A DNA stretch of 64,000 bases. It comes from JACVRW01 sp963764665 (lineage in GTDB: Bacteria > Actinomycetota > Thermoleophilia > Solirubrobacterales > Thermoleophilaceae). The stretch lies in contig CAVXTL010000026.1 in the NCBI GenBank assembly GCA_963764665.1, positions 62,001-126,000 of the forward strand, written 5' to 3'. Shown piece by piece: positions 38,911 to 46,961 of the stretch (position 1 is the stretch's first letter; every line of letters starts with the position of its first letter). The notes beneath the pieces are model-generated. The model had not been told where the DNA came from, did no database searches, and saw only the letters and a program-made list of their open reading frames with translations. The translations under genes and the position numbers were made by a program.

Positions 38911-40686
38911 TCAGCCCTCGCGCCTCCTCTGCTCCGCGGGACGCCGTGCTTCGGTCTCGTCCGATTCCTCCTCGGAGTCGTCGGCTCGGTTCCGCTCGAA
39001 GCGCGGCTGCTTGAGCGGGACCACGTTGCCCGGCGGGCCGTCGTTCAGGGCGTCGGCGATGCCCTGGAGCGACTCACCCTTGTCCCGGAGGCCCGCGACT
39101 TGCTCGCGGACCGCCCCGGAGTCGCGTTTCCCGCTCCGGTGCGGCCGGGCCCGGCCGCCTCCGAGCTTGGACCGCTCGCTGCGGACGATTTCCAGCTGGC
39201 GGACCAGCTCCCGGCCCTCCTCCGTGGAGGTGTCCAGCTCCGGCTCGAGCGCCACCAGCGCGATCCCGCTCTCCGCCAGCCTTGCCAGCAGCGAATCGAG
39301 CTGCGGCCGCGAGCCGGCGAGCCGGTTCACGTCCGCCACCACGAGGGCACTCGCCTCGTGCGCGCCGAAGCGCTCGAGCGCGTACCGCACACCGGGCCGC
39401 TCGAGCACGTTCTCGCCGTTCGGCTCCACGTCTCGGACCACCCCGAGGAGCTCGAACTTCCGCCGCTTGCACAGACCCTCGATCTGCGCGAGCTGCTCGT
39501 ACAGCTCCGCCTGGCGCTCCGAGACCGTCGGCGGCACCGTCACGTAGCCGAGCACCGGCGTGCCCGGCCGCAGCCCACGCTGCCCGGCCCACGGGCCGGG
39601 GTGGGCCTGCAGGGCGGGCGGCAGCGGCGTGTGCACCTCCGAGTAGTCCACCCAGAACGGCAGCCGCCGGTTGGGATCGAGCACGAAGAACCTGCTTCTC
39701 GCGGCCCGCTGCTCCGCGTCCTTGAACTCCGGTATCTCGACCGCGTACGCGGTGCCCTGGAAGCGGCCGATCTCCGGATCCCGGCTCTCACCCTCGAGCG
39801 CCAGCCCGCGCCCGAGAGGGACCACGGTCGTCCGCGGCTTGGTGAACGGCATTCGGTGACGCAACAGGAACAGCGCGACCGCCGCCGCCACCGCCGCGAC
39901 CCCGATGGCAATCCAGAGCCATGTCATCTCGTCGCTCCCGCCTTCGCTTACGGGAGCAGCCACCGGTCGCTCGGCCACCGGTCGCTCAGCCTGCTCGGCA
40001 GGGGCCTGCTCCGGACGCTCGGCGCCGGCGCCGCGCTCGTCCGTGGTTCCCTGCTCGCCCTCGACGGAGCCTCGCCGCTCCGTGTCCGTCCCACCACTCA
40101 CCTTCCGGCTGTCGTCGCCGCGCAGGCGGTCGATAGCCGTGTACGTCTGAGGTCCGGCCACGCCGTCGACCACGATGTTGCTCGCGGCCTGAAGGCGGCT
40201 CACCGCCGCCTCGGTGCGCGGTCCGTAGACCCCGTCGACCGGACCCACCCGCTGGCCCGCAGCGCGAAGATCGCGCTGAAGCGCCTTCACCTGCGGCGAT
40301 CCGCCGGGTACGCCGTAGCCGGCGCCGCTGCGGATAGGCCTTGGCTGTGCAGTGCGCACCGCCTTGCGCGTGGCCGGGCCGACGATCCCGTCGACCGCAA
40401 GCCCGGATCGCTGCTGGAGGCGGAACACCGCCCCCTCCGTCAGCGGGCCGAAGCGGCCGTCCACGGGGCCTGGGCTCTCGCCGAGCAGTTGCAGCCGCTG
40501 CTGCAGCCTCTCGACGGGCCCGGAACCGTCAACGGTCCCGTATCCCGCTCCGCGGGCGAGCAGGGCCGCGCCGTGCGTCTGCTCGGCCGCCATGGCGGCC
40601 TGGGGAACGCTCAACACGAGCGCCACTCCCACGAGCAAACCCACCAGCCTGCTGCCTACGGCTGAGGATCCTCTCTTTCCGAACAT
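38911..40686 (-). CDS. Transmembrane peptidoglycan-binding protein with degenerate serine-recombinase domain
   Basis: 591 residues; ATG 40686 has an AAGGAG site 9 nt upstream. Order: signal peptide (about 1-34); two peptidoglycan-binding-1 repeats (about 48-110 and 122-187; VDGRFGPLTEGAV, VDGVYGPRTEAAV); acidic linker; membrane helix 255-276; then a resolvase-like region (378-508) and a resolvase-type helix-turn-helix (about 520-550, LRDKGESLQGIADALN). In the resolvase part the usual YxRVS is YVTVP and LDRLxRS is VNRLAGS, so the nucleophile Ser and two active-site residues are lost; LERPGVRYALERF and LDTSTEEGRELV remain. It is not expected to recombine DNA. It may link the cell wall to DNA or a partner in the cytoplasm (inference). 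Confidence 0.85.
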   Translation of the reverse strand: MFGKRGSSAVGSRLVGLLVGVALVLSVPQAAMAAEQTHGAALLARGAGYGTVDGSGPVERLQQRLQLLGESPGPVDGRFGPLTEGAVFRLQQRSGLAVDGIVGPATRKAVRTAQPRPIRSGAGYGVPGGSPQVKALQRDLRAAGQRVGPVDGVYGPRTEAAVSRLQAASNIVVDGVAGPQTYTAIDRLRGDDSRKVSGGTDTERRGSVEGEQGTTDERGAGAERPEQAPAEQAERPVAERPVAAPVSEGGSDEMTWLWIAIGVAAVAAAVALFLLRHRMPFTKPRTTVVPLGRGLALEGESRDPEIGRFQGTAYAVEIPEFKDAEQRAARSRFFVLDPNRRLPFWVDYSEVHTPLPPALQAHPGPWAGQRGLRPGTPVLGYVTVPPTVSERQAELYEQLAQIEGLCKRRKFELLGVVRDVEPNGENVLERPGVRYALERFGAHEASALVVADVNRLAGSRPQLDSLLARLAESGIALVALEPELDTSTEEGRELVRQLEIVRSERSKLGGGRARPHRSGKRDSGAVREQVAGLRDKGESLQGIADALNDGPPGNVVPLKQPRFERNRADDSEEESDETEARRPAEQRRREG

Positions 40687-40714
40687 CCAAAGACTCCTTC
40701 TCGTGCGGTGAGAC

Positions 40715-40738
40715 ACCGGTCGCGCAGGGGCGACCGGT
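40715..40738 (-). terminator. Perfect hairpin 1 between the Pro-rich gene and the PG-binding gene
   Basis: ACCGGTCGC, loop GCAGGG, GCGACCGGT: a perfect 9-bp stem in the 69-bp gap between the stop of the Pro-rich gene and the ATG of the PG-binding gene. No T tract. It could be a terminator or an attenuator. Confidence 0.5.
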
Positions 40739-40740
40739 CA

Positions 40741-40762
40741 GGGCTAGCGAGGGAGCTAGCCC
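40741..40762 (-). terminator. Perfect hairpin 2 overlapping the Pro-rich gene stop
   Basis: GGGCTAGC, loop GAGGGA, GCTAGCCC: a perfect 8-bp stem whose right arm covers the stop codon (40756-40758) of the Pro-rich gene. Together with hairpin 1 it forms a tandem hairpin region. Confidence 0.5.
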
Positions 40763-42775
40763 GGGCGCTCGAGAAGGGCGATGTAGGCCTGCGGCCGCAG
40801 TCGGGCCGAGGCCATCACCAGCGGGCCGATGCGCAGGGCGGCGAGGCCCATGAGCGCAAAGAGCCCGGCGAAGAGTGCGCCGGAGAAGCCGCCGCCAACC
40901 GAGCCGCCGCCGGCCGTGGCCCCACCAGGGGCCTGCGTCGGTGCGGGCTGGTCGGGGGCGGGCGAAGGCTGGGAGGGAGGAGCGTCCGGCGATCCGGGTC
41001 CGCTCGATCGCGGCGTGGATCCGAAGACGCGGCTGGCCACCGCGGCCATGGAGAGCGCGACGCTGCCCTGCACGCTCCAGAGTCCGGCGGCGGAGGGCGA
41101 GAGCAGCGAGAGCGGGCCGGCCAGGGCGGGGATGAGGCCGCCGCCGTCGCCGGAGCCGTCGAGGAAGCCGCCCACGCTGCCCGAGAAGGACCAGGGCAGT
41201 GAGGTGGGCGCCGTCGGGGGCGTGGCCGGCGCGGTCGGCGAGACGACCGGGGCTACGTCTGCTGCCGGAGTCGGCAGCTCGAGCGAGGGGACCGCGGGCA
41301 GCTCGACGGCGGGCGGTCCCGAGCTGGGCGCCGCGGGGGGCGTGAGGAGCTCATCCACCGGACCCGGGAGCACCGGTACCTGCACCGGCGGCAGCACGGG
41401 AAGCACGGGCGGGGCCGGGGGCGCGGTGTCCACCGGCGGGGGGATCACCGGCAGCGCGGGGATCACCGGGTCGGGCAGCACGGGCACCACCGGATCGAGG
41501 ATCGGCGGCAGCTCCAACACCGGCGGCAGTTCCGGAAGCGGCACGGACGGTGTAACCGGGCCGAGAATCGGCGGGAGCTCCGGGAGCGGCACCGAGGGTG
41601 TAACCGGGTCGAGGATGGGCGGGGGCTCGGGGAGCGGGAGCTCGGGGAGGAGGATCGGGCCGCTGGTGTCGTCCGGGGTGGTCGGGGTGACCGGGTCGAG
41701 GATCGGGGGGAGCTCGGGGAGCGGGAGCTCGGGGAGGAGGATCGGGCCGCTGGTGTCGTCCGGTGTGGTCGGGGTGACCGGGTCGAGGATCGGGGGGAGC
41801 TCGGGGAGCGGGAGCTCGGGGAGGACGATCGGGCCGCTGGTGTCATCCGGTGTGGTCGGGGTGACCGGGTCGAGGATCGGCGGGAGCTCGGGAAGGGAGC
41901 GGGTCGAGCTCGGGGAGGACGATCGGGCCGCTGGTGTCATCCGGGGTGGTCGGCGTGACCGGGTCGAGGATCGGCGGGAGCTCCGGCAGCGGGAGCGGGT
42001 CGATCGGATCGGGGAGGACGATCGGGCCGCTGGGGTCGTCCGGTGTGGTCGGGGTGACGGGGTCGAGGATCGGCGGCAGCTCCGGAAGCGGGAGCGTGTC
42101 GATCGGGTCAGGGATGACCGGACCTGCGGGCTCGTCCGGTGTGGTCGGCGTGACCGGGTCGAGGATCGGCGGCAGCTCCGGAAGCGGGAGCGTGTCCACC
42201 GGATCGGGAATGACCGGGGCGGGGTCTGCGGGCACTTCGGCGACCGGCTCTGCCGGGGCTTCGGCGACCGGCTCTGCGGGCGGTTCGGCGACCGGCTCGG
42301 CGGGGGCCTCGGCGACCGGCTCTGCGGGCGGCTCGGCGGGGGTCTCCGCCACCGGCTCGGCCGGGCCTTCGGCGACCGGCTCCGGAGCGGGCGGGGCCGG
42401 CTCCGCCGGAGGGGCCTCGGCCGCAGGGGGAACCGGATCCACCACGGGTGCCGGAGGATCGACCTGGACCGGCGGGATCAGGTTGCCGGTGTCTACGGGA
42501 ACGGCGGGTACGTCGAGGGGGAGCTGCGCGGCGGCGGTGCGAGGGAGGAGTACGGCGAGGAGGCCGATGGCCAGCGTTAGGAGGAGGACCCGGAGGGCCC
42601 TGGACGCTGGGAGTGGTTGGCGTGATGCCTGTGCCAATTCGGTCGGCGGTAGTGGTCGCCCACAACAGGCCCTTGGAGGCTTGTTGCCCGGTCCGGGCGA
42701 GGAGTATGCGCAGGTCGCGGCGGTCGAATCTGCGCTTTGTCGTGAAGTTTCTACCGGATTTGGCCCTATTTGCAT
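40756..42775 (-). pseudogene. Secreted Pro-rich repeat surface protein, frame broken in the repeats
   Basis: Two overlapping frames form one gene. The upstream part has a signal peptide (RVLLLTLAIGLLAVLLPRTAAAQ), a Glu/Pro/Ala/Val 8-residue repeat (EPVAEAPA type) and PELPPILDPVTPTTPDD repeats, and runs to a dead end near 41840. The downstream part resumes the repeats and ends with a low-complexity region, a Gly/Ser stretch, a C-terminal membrane helix (GALFAGLFALMGLAALRIG) and a basic tail. One 94-bp repeat unit (41835-41929), where the others are 87 or 99 bp, causes the slip. The start is uncertain (ATG 42775 or a nearer TTG). It is probably a wall-spanning surface protein. Confidence 0.6.
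41640..42200. repeat. Coding tandem repeat (about 87-99 bp units)
   Basis: The core CGCTGG of each unit starts at 41661, 41748, 41835, 41929 and 42028, so the spacing is 87, 87, 94 and 99 bp. Each unit encodes PELPPILDPVTPTTPDDTSGPI-like text. The 94-bp interval is the only one not divisible by 3 and breaks the frame. Units are identical over long stretches, so recent duplication or assembly collapse are both possible. Confidence 0.8.
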
Positions 42776-43425
42776 AGAGGTCCGACCCCACGCTTCCGCA
42801 TCTCCTTCGTGCGTCGCCTCGACGAGGTGGCGGGAGCGGGGCGCCCGGCCGGCGCCGAGGCACGTCGATTGGTCCGGTACCGAACCTTCTTCTTCCGGCG
42901 CCCCCGGAAGCTGCCCGACCGCGCCCGCCGGCCTCCCGGACGCTCCCCGGCGGCACCGAAGTTGACGCATTACAGCCCTCGGCAGGCGCGCGGCGCCCGC
43001 CCCGGCGCAACTCGGGAGCCCGAGCCCGGCATCCGGCTGGTTACACCGGCCTGAACCCAGGTCCGATGCGGGTTGGAGGCACGTGGTTACACCCCTGGGG
43101 GCGGGTCGCGGGGCTGACTCGAAGGCCTCCGAGGGGCCGGGTTACATGCCTTTCGGTCCCTCAGGGCTCCGCCGCGCGTTGTACCAACACCCGCCAGGCG
43201 GGGGTGGCCCTGGCTGCGCCGGCCGTCGTCGCGCTACCGCCCGATTCGCCCGGGGTGGGCACGCGCTCGCCGTCTCGTTTGGGACGCGGCTCCCGCGGCC
43301 GATCCGGTGTCTTCGTTCGGCGGCTTGACAGGGGGATCGACCAGGGAGATAGTTCTGCCGCCGAAAGGTCGGTCGCGTGGACCTTTCGTCGATGAGCCCG
43401 GATCTCGAGGAGTGGAGGGTGGCGC
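42776..43425. other. 650-bp intergenic region with GTTACA-type motifs
   Basis: No supported gene in this divergent region. TTACA occurs at 42970-42974, 43041-43045, 43087-43091 and 43142-43146; the last three extend to GGTTACA, with ACC following in two. The spacing is 46 and 55 bp. GTTACA-like direct repeats are a known element of MtrA binding sites in actinobacteria, and the region lies upstream of the cell-wall-related Pro-rich gene. Regulation by MtrA is a guess. A promoter-like pair is seen at 43325-43353. No riboswitch was recognised. Confidence 0.45.
43325..43353 (+). promoter_or_regulatory. Candidate promoter for the amine operon
   Basis: TTGACA at 43325-43330, a 17-bp spacer and GATAGT at 43348-43353, a fair sigma-70-type pair 72 bp before the permease GTG. 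This is the only well-spaced pair I noticed upstream of the operon. Confidence 0.45.
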
Positions 43426-44901
43426 GTGTCAACTGAGGGACGGCGGCATGTAAGGGGCGCTGACTACGAGCGGGCCGGCTCCGGCTACATGGACAAGCGC
43501 CAGCTGAACGCGGGCGCTGCCGGTTGGGTGCTGCTCGCGGGGCTCGGGGTCGCCTATGTCATCTCGGGCGACTTCGCCGGCTGGAACTTCGGCCTGGCCG
43601 AAGGCGGATGGGGCGGTCTCCTCATCGCCACGATCCTCATGGCGATCATGTACACCTGCATGGTCCTGGGCCTCGCCGAGATGTCGTCGGCCCTGCCCGT
43701 GGCGGGGGCCGGCTACGGCTTCGCCAGGCGGGCGCTCGGTCCACTCGGCGGGTTCGCCACCGGAACGGCGATCCTGATCGAGTACGCGATCGCCCCCGCG
43801 GCGATCGTGATCTTCATCGGGGGGTACATCGAGTCCCTCGACATCTTCGGCATCGAGTCCGGCTGGCCGGTCTACCTCGCCTGCTACATCGTGTTCGTCG
43901 GAATCCACCTATACGGCGTCGGCGAGGCCCTCAAGCTGATGTTCGCCATAACGGCGATCGCGGTGGTCGCGTTGATCGTCTTCGTGATCGCGATGATCCC
44001 CGAGTTCGACACCTCGAACCTGACCAACATCGCCCCCGACGAATCGAAGTCGGGAGCGAGCGACTTCATCCCGTTCGGGTACGCGGGCATCCTCTCGGCC
44101 TTCGTCTACGGCATCTGGTTCTTCCTCGCCATCGAGGGAGTGCCGCTCGCCGCCGAGGAGACGCGCGATCCGAGGCGCGACCTTCCGCGGGGAATCATCG
44201 CCGGCATGATCGCGCTTCTGGTCTTCGCGGCGCTGATCCTGTTCACCGCTCCGGGCGGCGCTGGGGCTGACGCGCTCTCGGGCTCCGACAACCCGCTACC
44301 CGAAGCCCTCGGTATCGCCTACGGCGAGGACGCGTTCGTAACGGACTTCGTGAACTACGTCGGCCTCGCGGGGCTAATCGCGAGCTTCTTCTCGATCATC
44401 TACGCGTACTCCCGCCAGCTCTTCGCCCTGTCGCGTGCGGGCTACCTCCCACGTGCGCTGTCGGTCACGAGCGGCCGGCGTACCCCGTCCATCGCGCTGA
44501 TCGTGCCCGGGCTCGTCGGGTTCCTCGCAGCATCGATCTACGCGGAGACGACCACTCCGGCTGAGGCGGGAGCGCGCATGATTCAGATCGCCGTATTCGG
44601 CGCAACCGTCTCCTACGTCCTGATGATGGTGTCTCACATCGTGCTGAGACGGAAGGAGCCCGACCTGGAGAGGCCCTACCGCACGCCGGGCGGTGTCGTC
44701 ACGACGGGCATCGCGCTCGTGCTGGCGGTCGCGGCCGTGGCGGCCGTGTTCTTCGTCGACGAGACGGCGGCGCTGATCGTCGCGGCGCTCTTCCTGCTGG
44801 CCCTCGCCTACTTCTGGTTCTACAGCCGCCACAGGCTGGTGGCGGACGCTCCGGAGGAGGAGTTCGAGGCCATCGAGCGGGCCGAGGCGGAGCTTGGCTA
44901 G
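43426..44901 (+). CDS. APC-superfamily ethanolamine/amino acid permease
   Basis: 491 residues, about 12 membrane helices, GTG 43426 with GGAGGG upstream. Features: AGWVLLAGLGVAYVISGDFAGWNFGLAEGG (the ethanolamine-permease-type first helices), EMSSALPVAGAGYGFARRALG and EGVPLAAEETRDPRRDLPRG, the APC consensus loop. The sequence matches the ethanolamine permease branch best. It is the first gene of the operon that modifies and degrades the amine. Confidence 0.9.
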   Translation: MSTEGRRHVRGADYERAGSGYMDKRQLNAGAAGWVLLAGLGVAYVISGDFAGWNFGLAEGGWGGLLIATILMAIMYTCMVLGLAEMSSALPVAGAGYGFARRALGPLGGFATGTAILIEYAIAPAAIVIFIGGYIESLDIFGIESGWPVYLACYIVFVGIHLYGVGEALKLMFAITAIAVVALIVFVIAMIPEFDTSNLTNIAPDESKSGASDFIPFGYAGILSAFVYGIWFFLAIEGVPLAAEETRDPRRDLPRGIIAGMIALLVFAALILFTAPGGAGADALSGSDNPLPEALGIAYGEDAFVTDFVNYVGLAGLIASFFSIIYAYSRQLFALSRAGYLPRALSVTSGRRTPSIALIVPGLVGFLAASIYAETTTPAEAGARMIQIAVFGATVSYVLMMVSHIVLRRKEPDLERPYRTPGGVVTTGIALVLAVAAVAAVFFVDETAALIVAALFLLALAYFWFYSRHRLVADAPEEEFEAIERAEAELG

Positions 44902-44904
44902 CGC

Positions 44905-46233
44905 GTGAGGCTCGACCAGCTGAGAAAGGCCGCCGACGACGGCACCGTCGACACGGTGCTCCTGACGATCGCCGACATGGAGGGCCGCCTCCAGGGCAAG
45001 CGGCTGACGGCCTCCCACTTCCTCGAGGAGGTGTCCGAGCACGCTGCGGAGGGTTGCAACTACCTGCTCGCCGTGGACGTGGACATGGAGACCGTGGACG
45101 GGTACGAGATGTCCTCCTGGTCGCGTGGATACGGCGATTTCGTGATGAAGCCCGACCTGGACACGCTGCGTCCGATCCCGTGGCACGAGGGCACCGTCCA
45201 CCTCATGGCCGACCTCGAATGGGAGGACGGCTCCGACGTGGTGGCGTCCCCGCGGCAGATCCTGAGGCGCCAGCTCGCCCGTCTCGCTGAACGGGGATGG
45301 AGGGCGGCCGCCGGGACGGAGCTCGAGTTCATCCTCTTCAACGACACCTACGAGGAGGCCTGGCGCAAGGGGTACCGCGACCTGGACCCGGCCAATCTCT
45401 ACAACGTGGATTACTCGATGCTGGGTACCGCGCGGGTGGAGCCGCTGATCCGGCGCATCCGCAACGAGATGCAGGCTGCCGGAATGCGGGTCGAGAACTC
45501 GAAGGGCGAGTGCAACTTCGGGCAGCACGAGATCAACTTCCGGTACTCCGAGGCGCTGCAGGCGGCCGACGAGCACTCCATCTACAAGACCGGCGCCAAG
45601 GAGATCGCCGCGCAGGAGGGCTACGCGATCACCTTCATTGCCAAGCTCGACGAGCGCGAGGGGAACTCGTGCCACATCCACTGCTCGCTCCAGCGGGAGG
45701 ACGGCGGCAGCGTGTTCGCCGACGACGAGGCGACCTTCCACCGGTTCGTGGCCGGCCAGCTCGCGTGCCTGAGGGAGCTCACCCTGTTCTACGCACCACA
45801 GGTGAACTCGTACAAGCGCTTCGTCGAGGGCTCGTTCGCTCCCACCGCGGTGGCCTGGGGTCGCGACAATCGCACCTGCTCCATGCGCGTGGTGGGGCAC
45901 GGCCCGGGGCTGCGCGTGGAGAACCGGCTGCCGGGCGCCGACGTGAACCCCTACCTCGCGCTCGCGGCCATGATCGCCGCCGGCCTTCACGGCGTCGACA
46001 ATGAGCTCACGCTGGAACCGGCGCTCGAGGGAAACGCCTACGAGGCCGACAAGGAGCGCGTGCCGCACACGATGTACGCGGCGCGCGACCTGTTCGCCGG
46101 CTCGCAGGTGGCCCGCGAGGCCTTCGGCCAGGAGGTGGTGGACCACTACCTGAACCGCGCGAAGGTGGAGCTGGACGCTTACGAAGCCGCGGTCACGGAC
46201 TGGGAGAAGTTCCGTGGCTTCGAGCGGTTGTGA
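44905..46233 (+). CDS. Glutamine-synthetase-like gamma-glutamyl-amine ligase (GlnA4 type)
   Basis: 442 residues. The GS catalytic domain has AAGTELEFILFND (Glu metal ligands), GQHEINFRYSEAL, GNSCHIHCSLQ and NRLPGADVNPYLALAAMIAAG. The adenylylation Tyr motif of classical GlnA is absent. GlnA4-type enzymes (S. coelicolor) ligate glutamate to ethanolamine. The adjoining permease and hydrolase support the same role here. GTG 44905 starts 3 bp after the permease stop; it overlaps the next gene (GTGA). Confidence 0.88.
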   Translation: MRLDQLRKAADDGTVDTVLLTIADMEGRLQGKRLTASHFLEEVSEHAAEGCNYLLAVDVDMETVDGYEMSSWSRGYGDFVMKPDLDTLRPIPWHEGTVHLMADLEWEDGSDVVASPRQILRRQLARLAERGWRAAAGTELEFILFNDTYEEAWRKGYRDLDPANLYNVDYSMLGTARVEPLIRRIRNEMQAAGMRVENSKGECNFGQHEINFRYSEALQAADEHSIYKTGAKEIAAQEGYAITFIAKLDEREGNSCHIHCSLQREDGGSVFADDEATFHRFVAGQLACLRELTLFYAPQVNSYKRFVEGSFAPTAVAWGRDNRTCSMRVVGHGPGLRVENRLPGADVNPYLALAAMIAAGLHGVDNELTLEPALEGNAYEADKERVPHTMYAARDLFAGSQVAREAFGQEVVDHYLNRAKVELDAYEAAVTDWEKFRGFERL

Positions 46234-46961
46234 GCCGCCCCGTAATCGGAATCTGCAGCGCCACGGAGGTCGTCCGCTGGCGAGCCTGGGAGATGCTCTG
46301 CAACCTCTCGCCGCGCACCTACACGGACGCGGTGCAGGCGGCCAACGCACTGGCGATCCTGCTGCCGCCCGACGATGCCACCGCGGAGGAGCCGGACGAG
46401 GCGCTCGACCTGATCGACGGCCTGGTGCTGGCGGGCGGCGCCGACTTGGATCCGGGCACCTACGGCGCCCGCCCCCACGAGGAGACCCACGGCACCTGGC
46501 CCGAGCGCGACCGCTTCGAGCTGGCGCTGGCGCACCGGGCGCTCGAGCGCGGGATCCCGGTGCTCGGGATCTGCCGTGGGATGCAGATGCTGAACGTGGT
46601 GCTCGGCGGCACGCTCGACCAGCACGTGCCCGACGCGGTGGGCCACCAGGACCACCGCGCCGTGCCCGGCACGTTCTCGGACCACGAGGTGCGCCTCGAT
46701 CCCGGGTCGCTGGCCGCGCGCGCCGTCGGGTCCGAGTCGAGCGCGGTCAAGTCCCACCACCACCAGGGCATCGAGGAGCTGGGGGAGGGGCTGCGCGTGA
46801 CAGGCCGCGCCACGGACGACGAGCTGCCGGAGGCGATCGAGCTCGCAGCCGGCGGCTTCGCGCTCGGCGTGCTCTGGCACCCCGAGGAGGACGAGCGCAG
46901 CCGGGTGATCTCCACGTTCGTGGAAGAGGCCCGCACCCGGCGGGGATCGGCGGTTCGATGA
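46230..46961 (+). CDS. Gamma-glutamyl-GABA hydrolase family protein (PuuD-like, class I glutamine amidotransferase)
   Basis: 243 residues. The nucleophile Cys is in LGICRGMQM (about residue 114), and the His and Glu in VLWHPEED. The NVVLGGTLDQHVPDA and VKSHHHQGIEELG segments match the C26 peptidase (PuuD) family. It would hydrolyse the gamma-glutamyl amide after aldehyde oxidation, releasing glutamate. Starts at GTG 46230, overlapping the GS stop, and ends overlapping the ALDH start (ATGA). Confidence 0.9.
   Translation: MSRPVIGICSATEVVRWRAWEMLCNLSPRTYTDAVQAANALAILLPPDDATAEEPDEALDLIDGLVLAGGADLDPGTYGARPHEETHGTWPERDRFELALAHRALERGIPVLGICRGMQMLNVVLGGTLDQHVPDAVGHQDHRAVPGTFSDHEVRLDPGSLAARAVGSESSAVKSHHHQGIEELGEGLRVTGRATDDELPEAIELAAGGFALGVLWHPEEDERSRVISTFVEEARTRRGSAVR

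Noticed and set aside
38911..40686. Mobile element based on the recombinase-like domain
   Set aside because: The active-site residues are lost, the domain is part of a membrane wall-binding protein, and no terminal repeats or att sites are seen.
41640..42200. Repeat array considered as CRISPR
   Set aside because: Units are contiguous coding tandem repeats without spacers and encode a regular Pro-rich peptide.
40829..42580. Plus-strand Gly/Ser-rich frame opposite the Pro-rich gene
   Set aside because: It mirrors the coding repeats; the signal peptide and membrane anchor are on the minus strand.
42776..43425. Riboswitch (c-di-AMP or c-di-GMP type) upstream of the wall genes
   Set aside because: I looked for the conserved cores on both strands and saw no match.
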